From assembly GCA_963803085.1 (NCBI GenBank), contig CAWDLE010000014.1, forward strand, positions 62,001-126,000: 64,000 bases of DNA. Direction: 5' to 3'. The notes below the pieces were generated by a model that worked only from the letters and a program-made list of their open reading frames with translations, ran no database searches and had not been told where the DNA came from. Shown piece by piece: positions 27,410 to 36,272 of this stretch (its first letter is position 1; every line of letters starts with the position of its first letter). The position numbers and the translations under genes were made by a program. The DNA comes from JACVRW01 sp963803085. GTDB lineage: Bacteria; Actinomycetota; Thermoleophilia; Solirubrobacterales; Thermoleophilaceae.

Positions 27410-29005
27410 TGACGATGGACCGGAGAACGACGCGGCGGCCCGGGAGCATGCGGACGCAGCTACACCAGATCGTTGGCGACGTGGCCGAGCTGCGTGGCGA
27501 TTCACCGGCCCTCACCTACAGAGACAACACGGTCACCTACGCCGGCCTCTGGCGCGAGATCCGGGCGTTCGCCGCCGGACTCGGTGCGATTGGACTCGAG
27601 CGTGGGCAGCGGGTCGCGATCTACCTCGACAAGGGCATTGAGACCGTGGCCTCCGTCTTCGGGACATCGGCCGCGGGTGGTGTCTTCGTCCCGGTGAACC
27701 CACTGCTGCGCGCGCAGCAGGTCGCGTACATCCTCGAGGACTGCGGCGCACGGGTACTCGTGACCTCGCCCGAACGCTTCGAGCGAATGTGTCAGGAGCT
27801 CGACGCGATCCCGTCGGTCGAGCAGGTCGTCCTGGTTGGTGACACATCCCAGGCGATCGAGGGCGCGCAAGCGTGGGACGACTTCCGTGCCGACGGGCAG
27901 GTCGCAGACACCGTCGCCGTCGACCTGGACATGGCGGCCATCTTCTACACATCGGGCAGCACGGGCAAGCCGAAGGGCGTTGTGCTCTCGCATCGCAACC
28001 TCTTGGTCGGGGGCGAGAGCGTGAGCCAGTACCTGGACAACACCGAGGACGACTGCATCCTCGCTGCGCTGCCGCTCAGCTTCGACGCGGGCTTCAGCCA
28101 GCTCACGACAGGATTCACCGTGGGGGCCCACGTCGTCCTCGTGAACTACCTGCTTCCGAGCGAGGTGGTCCGGCTCTGCGCAAAGCACGGCGTGACAGGC
28201 CTGACGTGCGTGCCACCGCTGTGGATCCAGCTCAGCGATCAGGCCTGGCCAGATGACGCCACTCGGAGCTTGCGTTACTTCGCGAACACGGGCGGGCGCA
28301 TGCCGAAGCCGACGCTGGACAAGCTGAGGGCCCTCTTTCCCGATGCGAAGCCTTTCCTGATGTACGGCCTTACGGAAGCGTTCCGATCCACGTACCTCGA
28401 CCCGTCAGAGGTCGATCGTCGGCCGGGCTCGATCGGAAAGGCGATTCCCAACGCCGAGATCTTGGTCGTCCGCGAGGACGGGACGGTCTGCGAGGCCGGA
28501 GAGGAGGGCGAACTGGTGCACCGCGGCGCTCTCGACGGCCATGGGCTATTGGAACGACCCTAAGCGAACGGCGGAACGGTTTCGACCGGCGCCGGGCACG
28601 GACCCAGGGGTATGTGTGCCGGAGCCGGCGGTGTGGTCCGGAGACATCGTGGTCAGCGACGAAGAGGGATTTCTTTATTTCGTGGGCCGCCGTGACGAGA
28701 TGATCAAGACGTCGGGTTACCGCGTAAGCCCAACCGAGATCGAAGAGGTCGCTTACGGCACGGGACTGGTAGGTGATGCCGTGGCGCTGGGCGTCGAGGA
28801 CCCGCTGCTCGGACAGCACGTGGTGCTCGCCGTGAGCGCCGCGAACGGTCAGCCGCTCGACTCCGCGACCCTGCTCACCGAGCTCCGGCGGCAGCTGCCG
28901 CTGTACATGGTTCCGAAGCACGTGGTGATACGGCCGGCGCTTCCTCGCTCGCCGAACGGCAAGTTCGACCGAAACCTCCTGAGGCAGGAGCTGGGAGCTC
29001 CGTGA
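27403..29005 (+). CDS. AMP-forming acyl ligase, exosortase-associated type, one frameshift
   Basis: From ATG 27403 the adenylate-forming core is complete: DMAAIFYTSGSTGKPKGVVL, MYGLTEAFRST, EEGELVHRGA, then after a single-base frame change near 28535, MGYWNDPKRTAERFRPAPG, GRRDEMIKTSGYRVSPTEIE and the catalytic lysine region PRSPNGKFDRNLLRQE. Read through it has about 533 residues. It should activate a carboxylate as an adenylate and load it on the carrier protein encoded two genes downstream. Ligase, PLP decarboxylase and carrier genes in this order match the set described alongside exosortase A. The break is probably an assembly indel. Confidence 0.8.
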
Positions 29006-30219
29006 TCCAGAAGAACATCGAGTCCGCGCGCGCCAACGGCGTCAGCGTCGGTGAAATCCCCCTGGAACTCCTGGCGGAGCGGGTCGGCGCCACTCCTTTC
29101 TTCGCCTACGACCGTGCCATGCTCACGGAACGCATCGCCCTGCTGCGAGGCGTCCTGCCCGCCGGACTCGATCTCTCGTACGCAGTGAAGGCGAATCCAA
29201 TGCCCGCCGTGGTGCAGCACCTCAGCGGTCTCGTCGACTCGTTCGACGTGGCTTCGGCCGCGGAGATGCGAACGGCACTCGACACCCCGACCCCGGCCAC
29301 CAGGGTGAGCTTCGCCGGGCCGGGCAAGACCGTCGACGAGCTCACGCAGGCGGTCGCAGCCGGCGTCACAATCGAGATGGAATCCGAGACCGAGGCGGCA
29401 CGCATCGTGGCAATCGGTGAGCGCCTCGGCATTCAGCCGCGCGTCGCGGTACGGGTCAATCCGGACTTCGAGGTAAAGGGATCCGGCATGCGTCTCGGTG
29501 GCGGTTCGCAGCAGTTCGGCGTTGACTCGGAACGAGTCCCCGCGCTCCTTGTCGAGCTCGCCCGGGAGGACGTCGATTTCATGGGCTTCCATATTTTCGC
29601 TGGGTCGCAGAACCTGAACGCCGAGCTCCTGTGCGAGGCGCAGCAGAAGACGGTTGAGCTGGCGCTGCGGCTTGCGGACGAGGCGCCGATGCCGACGCGG
29701 TACCTGAACGTCGGTGGTGGCTTCGGCATCCCGTACTTCGAGCAGGACAAGCCGCTCGACATCGTGGCGATCGGGCAAAACCTCGAAGAGCTCCTGGCGG
29801 ATTCGATCCGGCCACGTCTCCCGGATCTGAGAGTCGTCGTCGAGCTCGGCCGATACATCGTCGGCGAGAGCGGGATCTATGTCACGCGCGTCGTCGACCG
29901 CAAGGAGTCACGCGGGCGGACCTTCCTGGTCGTCGACGGGGGCCTGCACCACCAGCTGGCAGCGTCGGGCAACTTCGGGCAGGTCATCCGCCGCAACTAC
30001 CCGGTGGCCATCGGCAACCCCACCGAGGTCGACGCACGGGAGACCGTCAGCGTCGTGGGGTGCCTGTGCACGCCACTCGACCTGCTGGCCGACAAAGTCG
30101 AGCTTCCGGTGGCTGACATCGGCGACCTGGTGGTCGTATTCCAGGCCGGTGCCTACGGGTTAACGGCCAGTCCCACAGCTTTCCTCAGCCACCCGGCGCC
30201 AGTCGAGGTGCTGGTCTAG
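29002..30219 (+). CDS. PLP-dependent (fold III) decarboxylase, exosortase-associated type
   Basis: The 405-residue protein belongs to the ornithine/diaminopimelate/arginine decarboxylase-2 family. The PLP lysine is in LDLSYAVKANPMPAVVQHLS, the substrate/PLP loops are FHIFAGSQN and NVGGGFGIPYF, ELGRYIVGESG lies at the dimer face, and VVGCLCTPLDLLADK carries the Cys that enters the partner active site. It starts at GTG overlapping the ligase stop (GTGA). It probably decarboxylates an amino acid, free or bound to the carrier protein, to give an amine for surface modification. The substrate is unknown. Confidence 0.85.
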   Translation: MIQKNIESARANGVSVGEIPLELLAERVGATPFFAYDRAMLTERIALLRGVLPAGLDLSYAVKANPMPAVVQHLSGLVDSFDVASAAEMRTALDTPTPATRVSFAGPGKTVDELTQAVAAGVTIEMESETEAARIVAIGERLGIQPRVAVRVNPDFEVKGSGMRLGGGSQQFGVDSERVPALLVELAREDVDFMGFHIFAGSQNLNAELLCEAQQKTVELALRLADEAPMPTRYLNVGGGFGIPYFEQDKPLDIVAIGQNLEELLADSIRPRLPDLRVVVELGRYIVGESGIYVTRVVDRKESRGRTFLVVDGGLHHQLAASGNFGQVIRRNYPVAIGNPTEVDARETVSVVGCLCTPLDLLADKVELPVADIGDLVVVFQAGAYGLTASPTAFLSHPAPVEVLV

Positions 30220-30254
30220 ACATGGCCCTCTCGTCGCAAGTTAGAAAGGACCCA

Positions 30255-30518
30255 ATGCAGCTGGATTCGACGGTGAGCCTGAACACGGTCAGGGAGGTGC
30301 TGGTCGACACGCTCGGCTTGCAGAATCAAGCCGACGAGCTGAACGCGGACACGCGGCTCTTTGGCTCGCTGCCCGAGCTTGACTCCATGGCCGTCCTCGA
30401 GGTGCTGCTCGCGCTCGAGCAGCGGTTCGGCATCACGATCGAGGGGGAGGACGTAACCGTCGAGGCGTTCGAGTCGCTCGGCAGCCTGACGGACTTCGTT
30501 AGTCGGCACGTGCGCTGA
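30255..30518 (+). CDS. Acyl carrier protein
   Basis: I chose ATG 30255 (MQLDSTVSLNTVREVLVDTL), 33 nt inside the longest frame, because gaaagga sits at the right distance from it. The 87-residue protein has the phosphopantetheine site ELDSMAVLEVLLALEQRFGI with Ser in DSM, and an acidic helix III (GEDVTVEAFESLGSLTDFV). It should carry the acyl group activated by the ligase encoded upstream. No phosphopantetheinyl transferase is seen in the window. Confidence 0.85.
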   Translation: MQLDSTVSLNTVREVLVDTLGLQNQADELNADTRLFGSLPELDSMAVLEVLLALEQRFGITIEGEDVTVEAFESLGSLTDFVSRHVR

Positions 30519-30591
30519 CTGATCACTGCGGGTAAGCGACGCGCATCAGCGCGGTCCTGACGGCGGGCGGTGTTTCCGTCGGGCGAGTCGC

Positions 30592-30791
30592 TATAGTGCC
30601 CGCCGCCGCATCGGAGTGACTGTCCTTAGGGTGGTCCTCCGGAAGGTCACACGTCCGACGGGGGAAGGGTGTGGCCGCGATCGACCGGGTGCCGAAACCG
30701 GTCGATTTCGATGCAGGTGAACGGGCGGTACTGCCGCTGTGATTCGGCATGAGCCGCAGCGACGCGGCCCAAACCCGAGGAGAACAAGCCG
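30592..30791 (+). promoter_or_regulatory. Promoter and long structured leader of beta-helix copy 3, class unknown
   Basis: A TATAGT at 30592-30597 is a good -10 box without a clear -35. It would start a leader of about 188 nt. The leader has a perfect 9-bp hairpin around 30679-30706 (tcgaccgg with ccggtcga) and a second one near 30724-30738 (gcggtactgccgc), ending in gaggagaac before ATG 30792. The tail segment ccgctgtga faintly recalls a cobalamin box, but the rest of that consensus is missing. Confidence 0.4.
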
Positions 30792-32015
30792 ATGTTGAGA
30801 TGGCTGGTGTTGCCGATGGTTGTTTTCGCGTACCTCGCCGCGACGGTGAGCGCAGGCGCCCCTCGCGATCGCGATCACGATCGACTGCCCGATCGCTGGG
30901 AACGGAAGCCACCACCTCTCGACGACTAGCCCCTCCGCCAAGCGCGATCCCGACGGCGACCGCCTGAACAACCGCCGCGAGCTGCGGCTGCGCACGCACC
31001 CGCGGCGCGCCGACACCGATCGCGACCGCCTGCGCGACGGGGCCGAGGTGCGCCGCTTCCACACGAACCCGCGCAAGCGGGACACCGACGGCGACAGGTT
31101 CAGCGACCGCTGCGAGCTGCGCAAGGGAACGAACCCGCGCAAGCGCGGGAGTCGCCCCAAGCGTCGATGCTCGAAATCGCGGCAGGCGCCGCCGACGAAC
31201 CCCGCGCCCGGCGACTCCCCGGCCTAGCGGTGGCGTTCCCGGATGCTTCGAGTACGGGTGTGCCTGCGGGGACGGTGTTGTCGGCTTCGGGTGGGATGAC
31301 GATCACGACGGCGGGTGCGGTTATCGATGCGCGTGAGATCACGGGGCAGGTGGTTGTGAACGCGCCGAACGTGACGATCCGCAGGTCGCGTATTCGTTCC
31401 AATTCGATGTGGGTTGTTGATAACAACAGCACCGGTTTGGTGATCGAGGACAGCGAGATCATGAACCGGCCGGTGGCGGGCCAGAACAACTGCCACAACG
31501 CGATCGGCGACGCCAACTTCACGGTGCGCCGCACGGAGCTGACGGGGTGTGAGAACGCGGCGAACGTCGGTGGCGACAACGTCACGTTCGTGGACAGTTG
31601 GATGCACGATCTCGACACGAGCGGGCCGAGCTATGTGTGGGGCAACGATCCGCACACCGACGGGCTGCAGATGTCGCCCGGTGCGGACAACATCGTGGTG
31701 CGCCACAACACGATCGACCCGTCCCCGGGTGGCGGTGTGACGGCGCCGATCATCATGGGCGTGAACGGGTCGCAGTCGAACGTCTGGATCGAGGACAACT
31801 ACCTCGACGGCAACGGCGCCGCCTACGCCATCTACGCCAACCGCCAGCCCTCGCCCAACGTCCACATCAACCGCAACCGCATGCTCAAGGGCTACGGCTA
31901 CACCGCCTGCGTCAAGCTCGGCAACACCGTCACCGAGTTCAACGACAACCGCGACGCCACCACCAACGCCCTACTCCCCCCAGACAACGGCGCCGGCGGC
32001 AGCTGCACCAACTAG
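30792..32015 (+). CDS. Secreted right-handed beta-helix protein with calcium-type repeats (copy 3), frameshifted
   Basis: ATG 30792 opens a signal peptide (MLRWLVLPMVVFAYLAATVS). Four calcium-type Asp-rich repeats follow (DRDHDRLPDRWE, ADTDRDRLRDGAEV, RDTDGDRFSDRCEL), with frame changes near 30915 and 31225. The 260-residue beta-helix comes next (VPAGTVLSASGGMTITTAGA to NGAGGSCTN). Unlike copies 1 and 2 it has no Ig-like or PKD modules. The beta-helix is almost identical to copy 1, while the N-terminal parts are diverged, so the helix domain was recently copied or converted. It follows the carrier-protein operon on the same strand. Confidence 0.78.
31236..32015 (+). repeat. Inverted repeat, right copy (780 bp)
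   Basis: This is the partner of 8306-9085, in opposite orientation and about 22 kb away. Both copies end exactly at the gene's stop codon and begin at the same residue after the linker, which suggests copying of a domain rather than random duplication. Confidence 0.9.
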
Positions 32016-32082
32016 GGTCTGTGCATCAGACGCGGCGTTCTGGGAGCTCAAGAAGCGCGTTAGGCAGAAGGCGCACTAGGCA

Positions 32083-32894
32083 TCAAGGCGCGCCCCGGAC
32101 AGCCGAGGTCGCTCGACGCGTCCGATGGATCGATGTGGTGGAGACGATCGAGTTCGGATAATCCTGGGCTTTCCACATCGTTGCGTTGCCCGAATAGCGA
32201 TGGCGCCTGGTGTTCCAGCGAACTCGGCAGTGCACCTTCTCGGTCGATAGTCGGTAGCAGAGCTTCCTAAGAGGTCCGCGGCGCCTTGTGAACCGCCTGC
32301 CGTACTGCTTGCGGAGCACACGTGGCAACCGGCGCCGGGCATCACGGATCTTCAATGGCCGCTTGTTGGACTTCGCGTTTCCGTCGGGGTAAGTCAGCGT
32401 CTTGTCGTCCGCGAGAGGAGGCCTGTTCGGCGCGAGGTTGCCGGTGAACTGGAAGACGTTGTCGTCGTAGTCCCGATCGCCGCCGCCGAACTGGTCCTCG
32501 AAGCCGGCCAGGAACGTGCGCACGCCGGTCTCCGTGACGTTGGCGTGTGCGATGCCGTCCGGGTTCCGGCTCGCTGGGCCCATGAAGAACGTCGGGCCGT
32601 CGTTGAGCACGGTGATCCCGAACACCAGCTCCCGGCCCGCGGGGAAAGGCCCAACCGTCACATGCTTGCCCACCTCCGTGTTGAGGGCGATGTCGTCGCG
32701 GGTCCCGTCCGGGAGCAGCAGGAAGAGCGGCTGGTGAACCCGGCCGTGCCCGACTGCACGACGATGTCCACGGTGCCGCCAGTCGCGAACAGCTGGCCCC
32801 CGATCACCGCTTCCGCCTTTGCGGGCGCCGCAACCACCAGCGCGACCGCGATCAGCGCGGCATACACCCGCAAGCAAAGGGAGGTCCGTGACAT
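32083..32894 (-). CDS. Secreted DUF4114 protein, one frameshift
   Basis: ATG 32894 begins a signal peptide (MSRTSLCLRVYAALIAVALV, cleavage after AKAEA). After a frame change near 32745 the protein continues LFLLLPDGTRDDIALNTEVG and FGITVLNDGPTFFMGPASRN to the DUF4114 signature GFEDQFGGGDRDYDDNVFQF. A basic tail with two Cys ends the protein. DUF4114 is found in secreted and surface proteins, often with PEP-CTERM-like sorting; no sorting tail is present here. It is convergent with beta-helix copy 3. Confidence 0.7.
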
Positions 32895-33379
32895 ACCGCT
32901 CCGTTCCAGGGAGCGCCGCGGATCGGCGCGCCGGGCTTTCCATATCAACGTCGGCGACGGTCCCGTTCTCACGGTTTCGCGTCCGAGTAGACGGGCTCGA
33001 TTCCCGAAGCTGTCCGGCGCGAATTCGAGAGGTCGCACACCGACGTCGTCGGCGTAGATCTCGAAGGAGGGTCATATTGTCTTGCCGGGCGACCGCGTCG
33101 TAGATGGCGCGCACACCCTCCACATTCTCCTGCGCATCGCCCGACCAGTTTCCCGCCCGATCTAGGCTGCCAAGGGTGGGCGCCGGCCTGAGCCGGACAA
33201 AGGCGCCGGCGGCGCGTGACCAACTAGAACGCTGAAGCGCTGATCGCGCTACCGCATCGGTCTCGCACTGCTCTCGATCGGCGCAGGCTTCGTCATGACA
33301 CCGTTGCGAAGCAACGGTTGACCCCTCCAGGCGGTTCCTGTAGAGCGTTCCAAACGCCAACGCCAGGAAGGGGTTACGG
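32895..33379. other. Intergenic stretch, no gene recognised
   Basis: About 485 bp lie between the divergent DUF4114 and LGFP genes. Short frames exist on both strands but none has a ribosome-binding site, biased third positions or a recognisable motif. It presumably holds both promoters; the sequence aggaaggggttacgg just before 33380 is the LGFP ribosome-binding site. Confidence 0.5.
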
Positions 33380-33877
33380 ATGACCGCGATCGATGACAAG
33401 CACGCCCAGCTGCCGTGGATCGGCAACCCCAAGGACGAGGGGGCGGGTTCCGAGGAGGGGCCACTTCCGGACGGGCGCGGCACCGTGAGGGACTTCGACA
33501 ACGGCTCGATCTACTGGTCGCCGGAGACGGGTGCCCACGAGGTGCACGGCGCTATCCGCGACAAGTACGGCCAGACCAGGAAGTGGATCGGCTACCCGAC
33601 CACGGACGAGACCGGGTGCCCCGACGGAGTGGGGCGCTTCAACCACTTCGAGCACGGCTCGATCTACTGGACGCCAGAGACCGGCGCGCACGAGGTGCAC
33701 GGCGCGATCCGCGACAAGTGGCAGTCGATGGGGTGGGAGCGCAGCAAGCTCCGGTACCCGACGACCGACGAGCACGACATCCCAGGCGGCCGCGCGAGCA
33801 ACTTCCAGGGCGGCGAGATCGAGTGGACCCAAACGGGCGGCCCGGTCGTGCGCAAGTCGCAGCGACTCGACGACTAG
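33380..33877 (+). CDS. LGFP-repeat protein
   Basis: The 165-residue protein consists of three LGFP-type repeats of about 52 residues: LPWIGNPKDE...GSIYWSPETGAHEVHGAIRD, KWIGYPTTDETGCPDG...GSIYWTPETGAHEVHGAIRD and LRYPTTDEHDIPGG...GGEIEWTQTGG. LGFP modules occur in actinobacterial cell-wall proteins and are thought to anchor to the envelope. No signal peptide is visible, so export is uncertain. The two complete inner repeats share the nearly identical stretch PETGAHEVHGAIRDK. Confidence 0.85.
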   Translation: MTAIDDKHAQLPWIGNPKDEGAGSEEGPLPDGRGTVRDFDNGSIYWSPETGAHEVHGAIRDKYGQTRKWIGYPTTDETGCPDGVGRFNHFEHGSIYWTPETGAHEVHGAIRDKWQSMGWERSKLRYPTTDEHDIPGGRASNFQGGEIEWTQTGGPVVRKSQRLDD

Positions 33878-33895
33878 GCGGGTCGAGTTGCGCTG

Positions 33896-34300
33896 CTAGC
33901 CGAGCTGCTCCTGCAGCCTCACTGCTTCGAGGGCGGTTGCTTCGGTCGGGAAGAAACCGAACCAGACGGCCTTCTTCCGCCGCCACCGCCAAACGTGCCA
34001 GGCCGTTTGCCTCACAGCGATGCCGCTGTCGGCGGCGTGACCCCCAACCTCAACGTTTCCCAGCGTGATGTGGCCGAGGTCCCGCAGCTCGACGACTTCG
34101 ACCTGGTAATCGGGCCAAGCGGCGAACAGGGTCTTCCACCAGCGGCGGATGCCGTCGTGGCCGTGGAAAACGCCCTCCACGGCAGCCAGGCGCGGGACGG
34201 CCTCGGCGTCGGCATCGATGAGTGCCAGGAGGGAACTGAGGTCGCGTCGATTGAACGCGTGGTAGGCCTGGTGAGCCAGCTCGACGTTCTCCTGCGACAT
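33896..34300 (-). CDS. NTF2/SnoaL-like protein, array member 1
   Basis: The 134-residue protein begins MSQENVELAHQAYHAFNRRD and contains GVFHGHDGIRRWWKTLFAAW and VEVVELRDLGHITLGNVEV, the cone-shaped NTF2/SnoaL-like fold used for ketosteroid isomerase-type chemistry or small-molecule binding. It ends ALEAVRLQEQLG. It is one of six similar genes in two blocks, closest to array members 3 and 5 by its GxxGxRRWW motif. The downstream LGFP gene converges on it. Confidence 0.85.
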   Translation of the reverse strand: MSQENVELAHQAYHAFNRRDLSSLLALIDADAEAVPRLAAVEGVFHGHDGIRRWWKTLFAAWPDYQVEVVELRDLGHITLGNVEVGGHAADSGIAVRQTAWHVWRWRRKKAVWFGFFPTEATALEAVRLQEQLG

Positions 34301-34303
34301 CGC

Positions 34304-34699
34304 CTACTCGCGCAGGCCGACGGCTTCGAGGGCCTCGTCCTCCGTTCGGAAGCTGAGAACGCGCGCCAGCTTTCCCTCACTGACGAAGAACGCGGAGTAG
34401 TACGGAGCCCGGACCTCGGCGCCGCTCCCACCGCCTCGTGCATGGAACATTCCGACCACCAGCACCTTGTCGCCGAGGTCGCGGAACTCCTGTGCATCGA
34501 GGTTGAGGACCTCCCAGACGTCGGCGTCCTGGAAGTAGCCCACGAGCCCCTCGGCCCCGTCGTAGACGGTGGACTCCACTGTCCCGGTCCACGTCACCCA
34601 TTGGAAGTCGTCCGTGGTCATCTCGACCAGGGCGGGCACGTCCCGCCGATTGAAGGCGGCGACCGCGTTCCTCGCAAGCACCATGTTCTCCTGAGACAT
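34304..34699 (-). CDS. NTF2/SnoaL-like protein, array member 2
   Basis: The 131-residue protein begins MSQENMVLARNAVAAFNRRD and ends DEALEAVGLRE. The middle (YDGAEGLVGYFQDADVWEVL, VLVVGMFHARGGGSGAEVRA) differs from members 1 and 3 and resembles member 6 in the GAEVR strand. Only three bases separate its stop from the ATG of member 1, so the block is one transcript. The ligand or reaction is unknown. Confidence 0.85.
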   Translation of the reverse strand: MSQENMVLARNAVAAFNRRDVPALVEMTTDDFQWVTWTGTVESTVYDGAEGLVGYFQDADVWEVLNLDAQEFRDLGDKVLVVGMFHARGGGSGAEVRAPYYSAFFVSEGKLARVLSFRTEDEALEAVGLRE

Positions 34700-34703
34700 C
34701 GCC

Positions 34704-35109
34704 TACGCCCGCAGCCCCGCGGCTTCGAGGGCGTCGCCTTCGGTTCCGTAGGCACCCCACCGAACACACTTCCCCTGCCGCCACCGCGCTGACAACCAGA
34801 GCGGTGCGTCGAGGGCGCGTCGAGCGGCGCGTCGCTGTCGGCGCCGTGGCCGTGGACACGCAAGCGTGCGAGCGTCACGTCTCCAAGGTCGCGCACCTCG
34901 ACAGCCTCGGTGGCGAAGTCAGGGAAAACGTCGAGCAGGTTCTCCCACCAGCGGCGGATTCCAGCGCGGCCGTGGTAGTCGCCCTCCATCCCTGAGAGGA
35001 TCGGAACAGCCTCCACGTCGGCGTCCATCAGGCTCACGAACGCATCAAGATCGCGTCGGTTGACAGCGTCATAGGCCTGGTGAAAGAGCTCGACGTTCTC
35101 CTGCGTCAT
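34704..35109 (-). CDS. NTF2/SnoaL-like protein, array member 3, frameshifted
   Basis: It begins MTQENVELFHQAYDAVNRRD and follows member 1 closely (DADVEAVPILSGMEGDYHGR, GIRRWWENLLDVFPDFATEA). A single-base change near 34815 shifts the frame; the expected end, LWLSARWRQGKCVRWGAYG then GDALEAAGLRA, is present in another frame up to the stop at 34704. This is the first gene of the left block. Confidence 0.75.
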
Positions 35110-35196
35110 CGCCCGCCCAGTATCCCGAGGGCGAGGGTGGATTGCCAACGGCGCAGAGCGCAGAACCGCCCGGCCGGCGCTGAGGGTCTAGCGGGA

Positions 35197-35240
35197 TACG
35201 CCCGGAAGGATTCGAACCCTCGACTTCTGCCTCCGGAGGC
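35197..35240 (-). pseudogene. 3'-half remnant of tRNA-Arg(CCG)
   Basis: These 44 bases repeat the 3' half of the intact tRNA-Arg at 37913-37985 (T-arm, variable loop and anticodon loop) with one mismatch in the T-stem. The identity ends inside the anticodon stem. The upstream flank (gggtctagc) is also shared. It cannot fold as a tRNA. Confidence 0.85.
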
Positions 35241-35275
35241 AAGCTGACGCATCGGCCCTAACCGGCCCCGGCCCC

Positions 35276-35386
35276 GCTTCCAATGCCATCGACTTCGCGT
35301 ATAGCGCAGTCGTGGAGGCCGAGAATGCGGTGCTCGATGCGGCGCGTACGCGGGCAGAGGCCGACGAGCTCGCAGCGAGCGCCTGA
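35276..35386 (+). pseudogene. C-terminal remnant of a small protein
   Basis: An open stretch reads NAIDFAYSAVVEAENAVLDA then ARTRAEADELAASA and a TGA at 35384-35386. It is a plausible amphipathic C-terminal helix but has no start codon or upstream domain. It begins right after the broken tRNA remnant, as if cut by the same rearrangement. Confidence 0.3.
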
Positions 35387-35394
35387 GTAGCGAG

Positions 35395-35922
35395 TCACTC
35401 AGCCGGTTTCTTCGAGGGAGCCAAGCCCGTCCCGCCGTCGGGGCCCGCGAGCGACCGGACTTCCTTGGTCAGCGACAGGATCTGCCGGGAGAGGTCAAGC
35501 AGCTCCTCGTTCTGCTTGTCCTCCTCCTGAACCGTTTTCCACTGCTGGTCCGCGATCACCTGGCGCCTGGCGTCGGCGCGGTTCTGGGAGATCATCACGA
35601 AGGTCGAGAGGAAGATGGCCTCGAGCGAGACGATCATCGTCAAGAGGCCGTACGGATAGTCCTCCACCCCGAAGCCGATCCAGCAGCCGAACCAGATGAT
35701 GTGCAGGTAGACGAACAGCATCGATCCCGCAAAGACGGTGATCGCGTCGGCGATCCGGTTCTGCCTTGCCTTCGCGCGCTCCTCCTCGCGTTTGAGCAGG
35801 GCGGGATTGATCGGGGGTTCCAGCTTGGGGACAGGAATGAGGAAGCGGTGCAGCCGTTTGCCGAGCGTCTTGCCGTTCTGACCTGGATCGGCAACCGCAT
35901 GTGCTCGGTGATCGCTTGGCAT
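35395..35922 (-). CDS. DUF1003 membrane protein
   Basis: ATG 35922 is preceded by ggaaggag at ideal spacing. The 175-residue protein has the DUF1003 core: RQNRIADAITVFAGSMLFVY, HIIWFGCWIGFGVEDYPYGL and TMIVSLEAIFLSTFVMISQN with two membrane helices, then a coiled-coil tail (EEDKQNEELLDLSRQILSLT). The family is widespread and has no established function. It lies inside the segment bounded by the tRNA remnant and the intact tRNA. Confidence 0.85.
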   Translation of the reverse strand: MPSDHRAHAVADPGQNGKTLGKRLHRFLIPVPKLEPPINPALLKREEERAKARQNRIADAITVFAGSMLFVYLHIIWFGCWIGFGVEDYPYGLLTMIVSLEAIFLSTFVMISQNRADARRQVIADQQWKTVQEEDKQNEELLDLSRQILSLTKEVRSLAGPDGGTGLAPSKKPAE

Positions 35923-36272
35923 CGGGACTCCTTCCAGGGTTGGGGGCCGGAGCCTATTCCCGCTCTGGGCCCGCCTTAACGGCGGGTGGTGGCGAGGTGA
36001 TGAACGCCGGCGGCGCGAGGGCACCGGCCGCCCCTCGCGGGTGTTCCCGGGGGGAGGATCACCCTTGCCGAGTATGGGCGACCGGTGCAGAAGCGGCGGA
36101 AGCGGGCACGCCCCGTGCCGTGCGGGGGTGTCACTCGCTCCCGCCGCCCGGCGCACTTACCCGACGACGGTCCGGTTACGCCGAGCGACATGAATAAGCG
36201 GGGCGCGCATCCTTGCCCGGAGGGCACCTGTGGGGGGAACACGCGCCCCGCCGCGGTGGCGAGAGGACGCTG
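35923..36272. other. Intergenic stretch, no gene recognised
   Basis: These 350 bp separate the DUF1003 gene from a weak downstream frame. They are very GC-rich, contain several short G/C runs that could form hairpins, and show no convincing frame, tRNA or promoter. Confidence 0.4.

Noticed and set aside
26513..30518. Lysine, arginine or diaminopimelate biosynthesis gene for the PLP decarboxylase
   Set aside because: It is translationally coupled to an AMP ligase and a carrier protein, and no lysine or polyamine pathway genes are nearby. A dedicated modification role fits better.
30640..30791. Cobalamin riboswitch before beta-helix copy 3
   Set aside because: Only the short ccgctgtga resembles the B12 box; the upstream conserved elements and their pairing are absent.
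32083..32894. PEP-CTERM sorting signal on the DUF4114 protein, which would link it to an exosortase
   Set aside because: The C-terminus is basic and hydrophilic with no PEP motif and no terminal membrane helix.
35197..35240. Second tRNA gene
   Set aside because: Only the 3' half including the T-arm and anticodon loop is present; the acceptor 5' strand and D-arm are missing.
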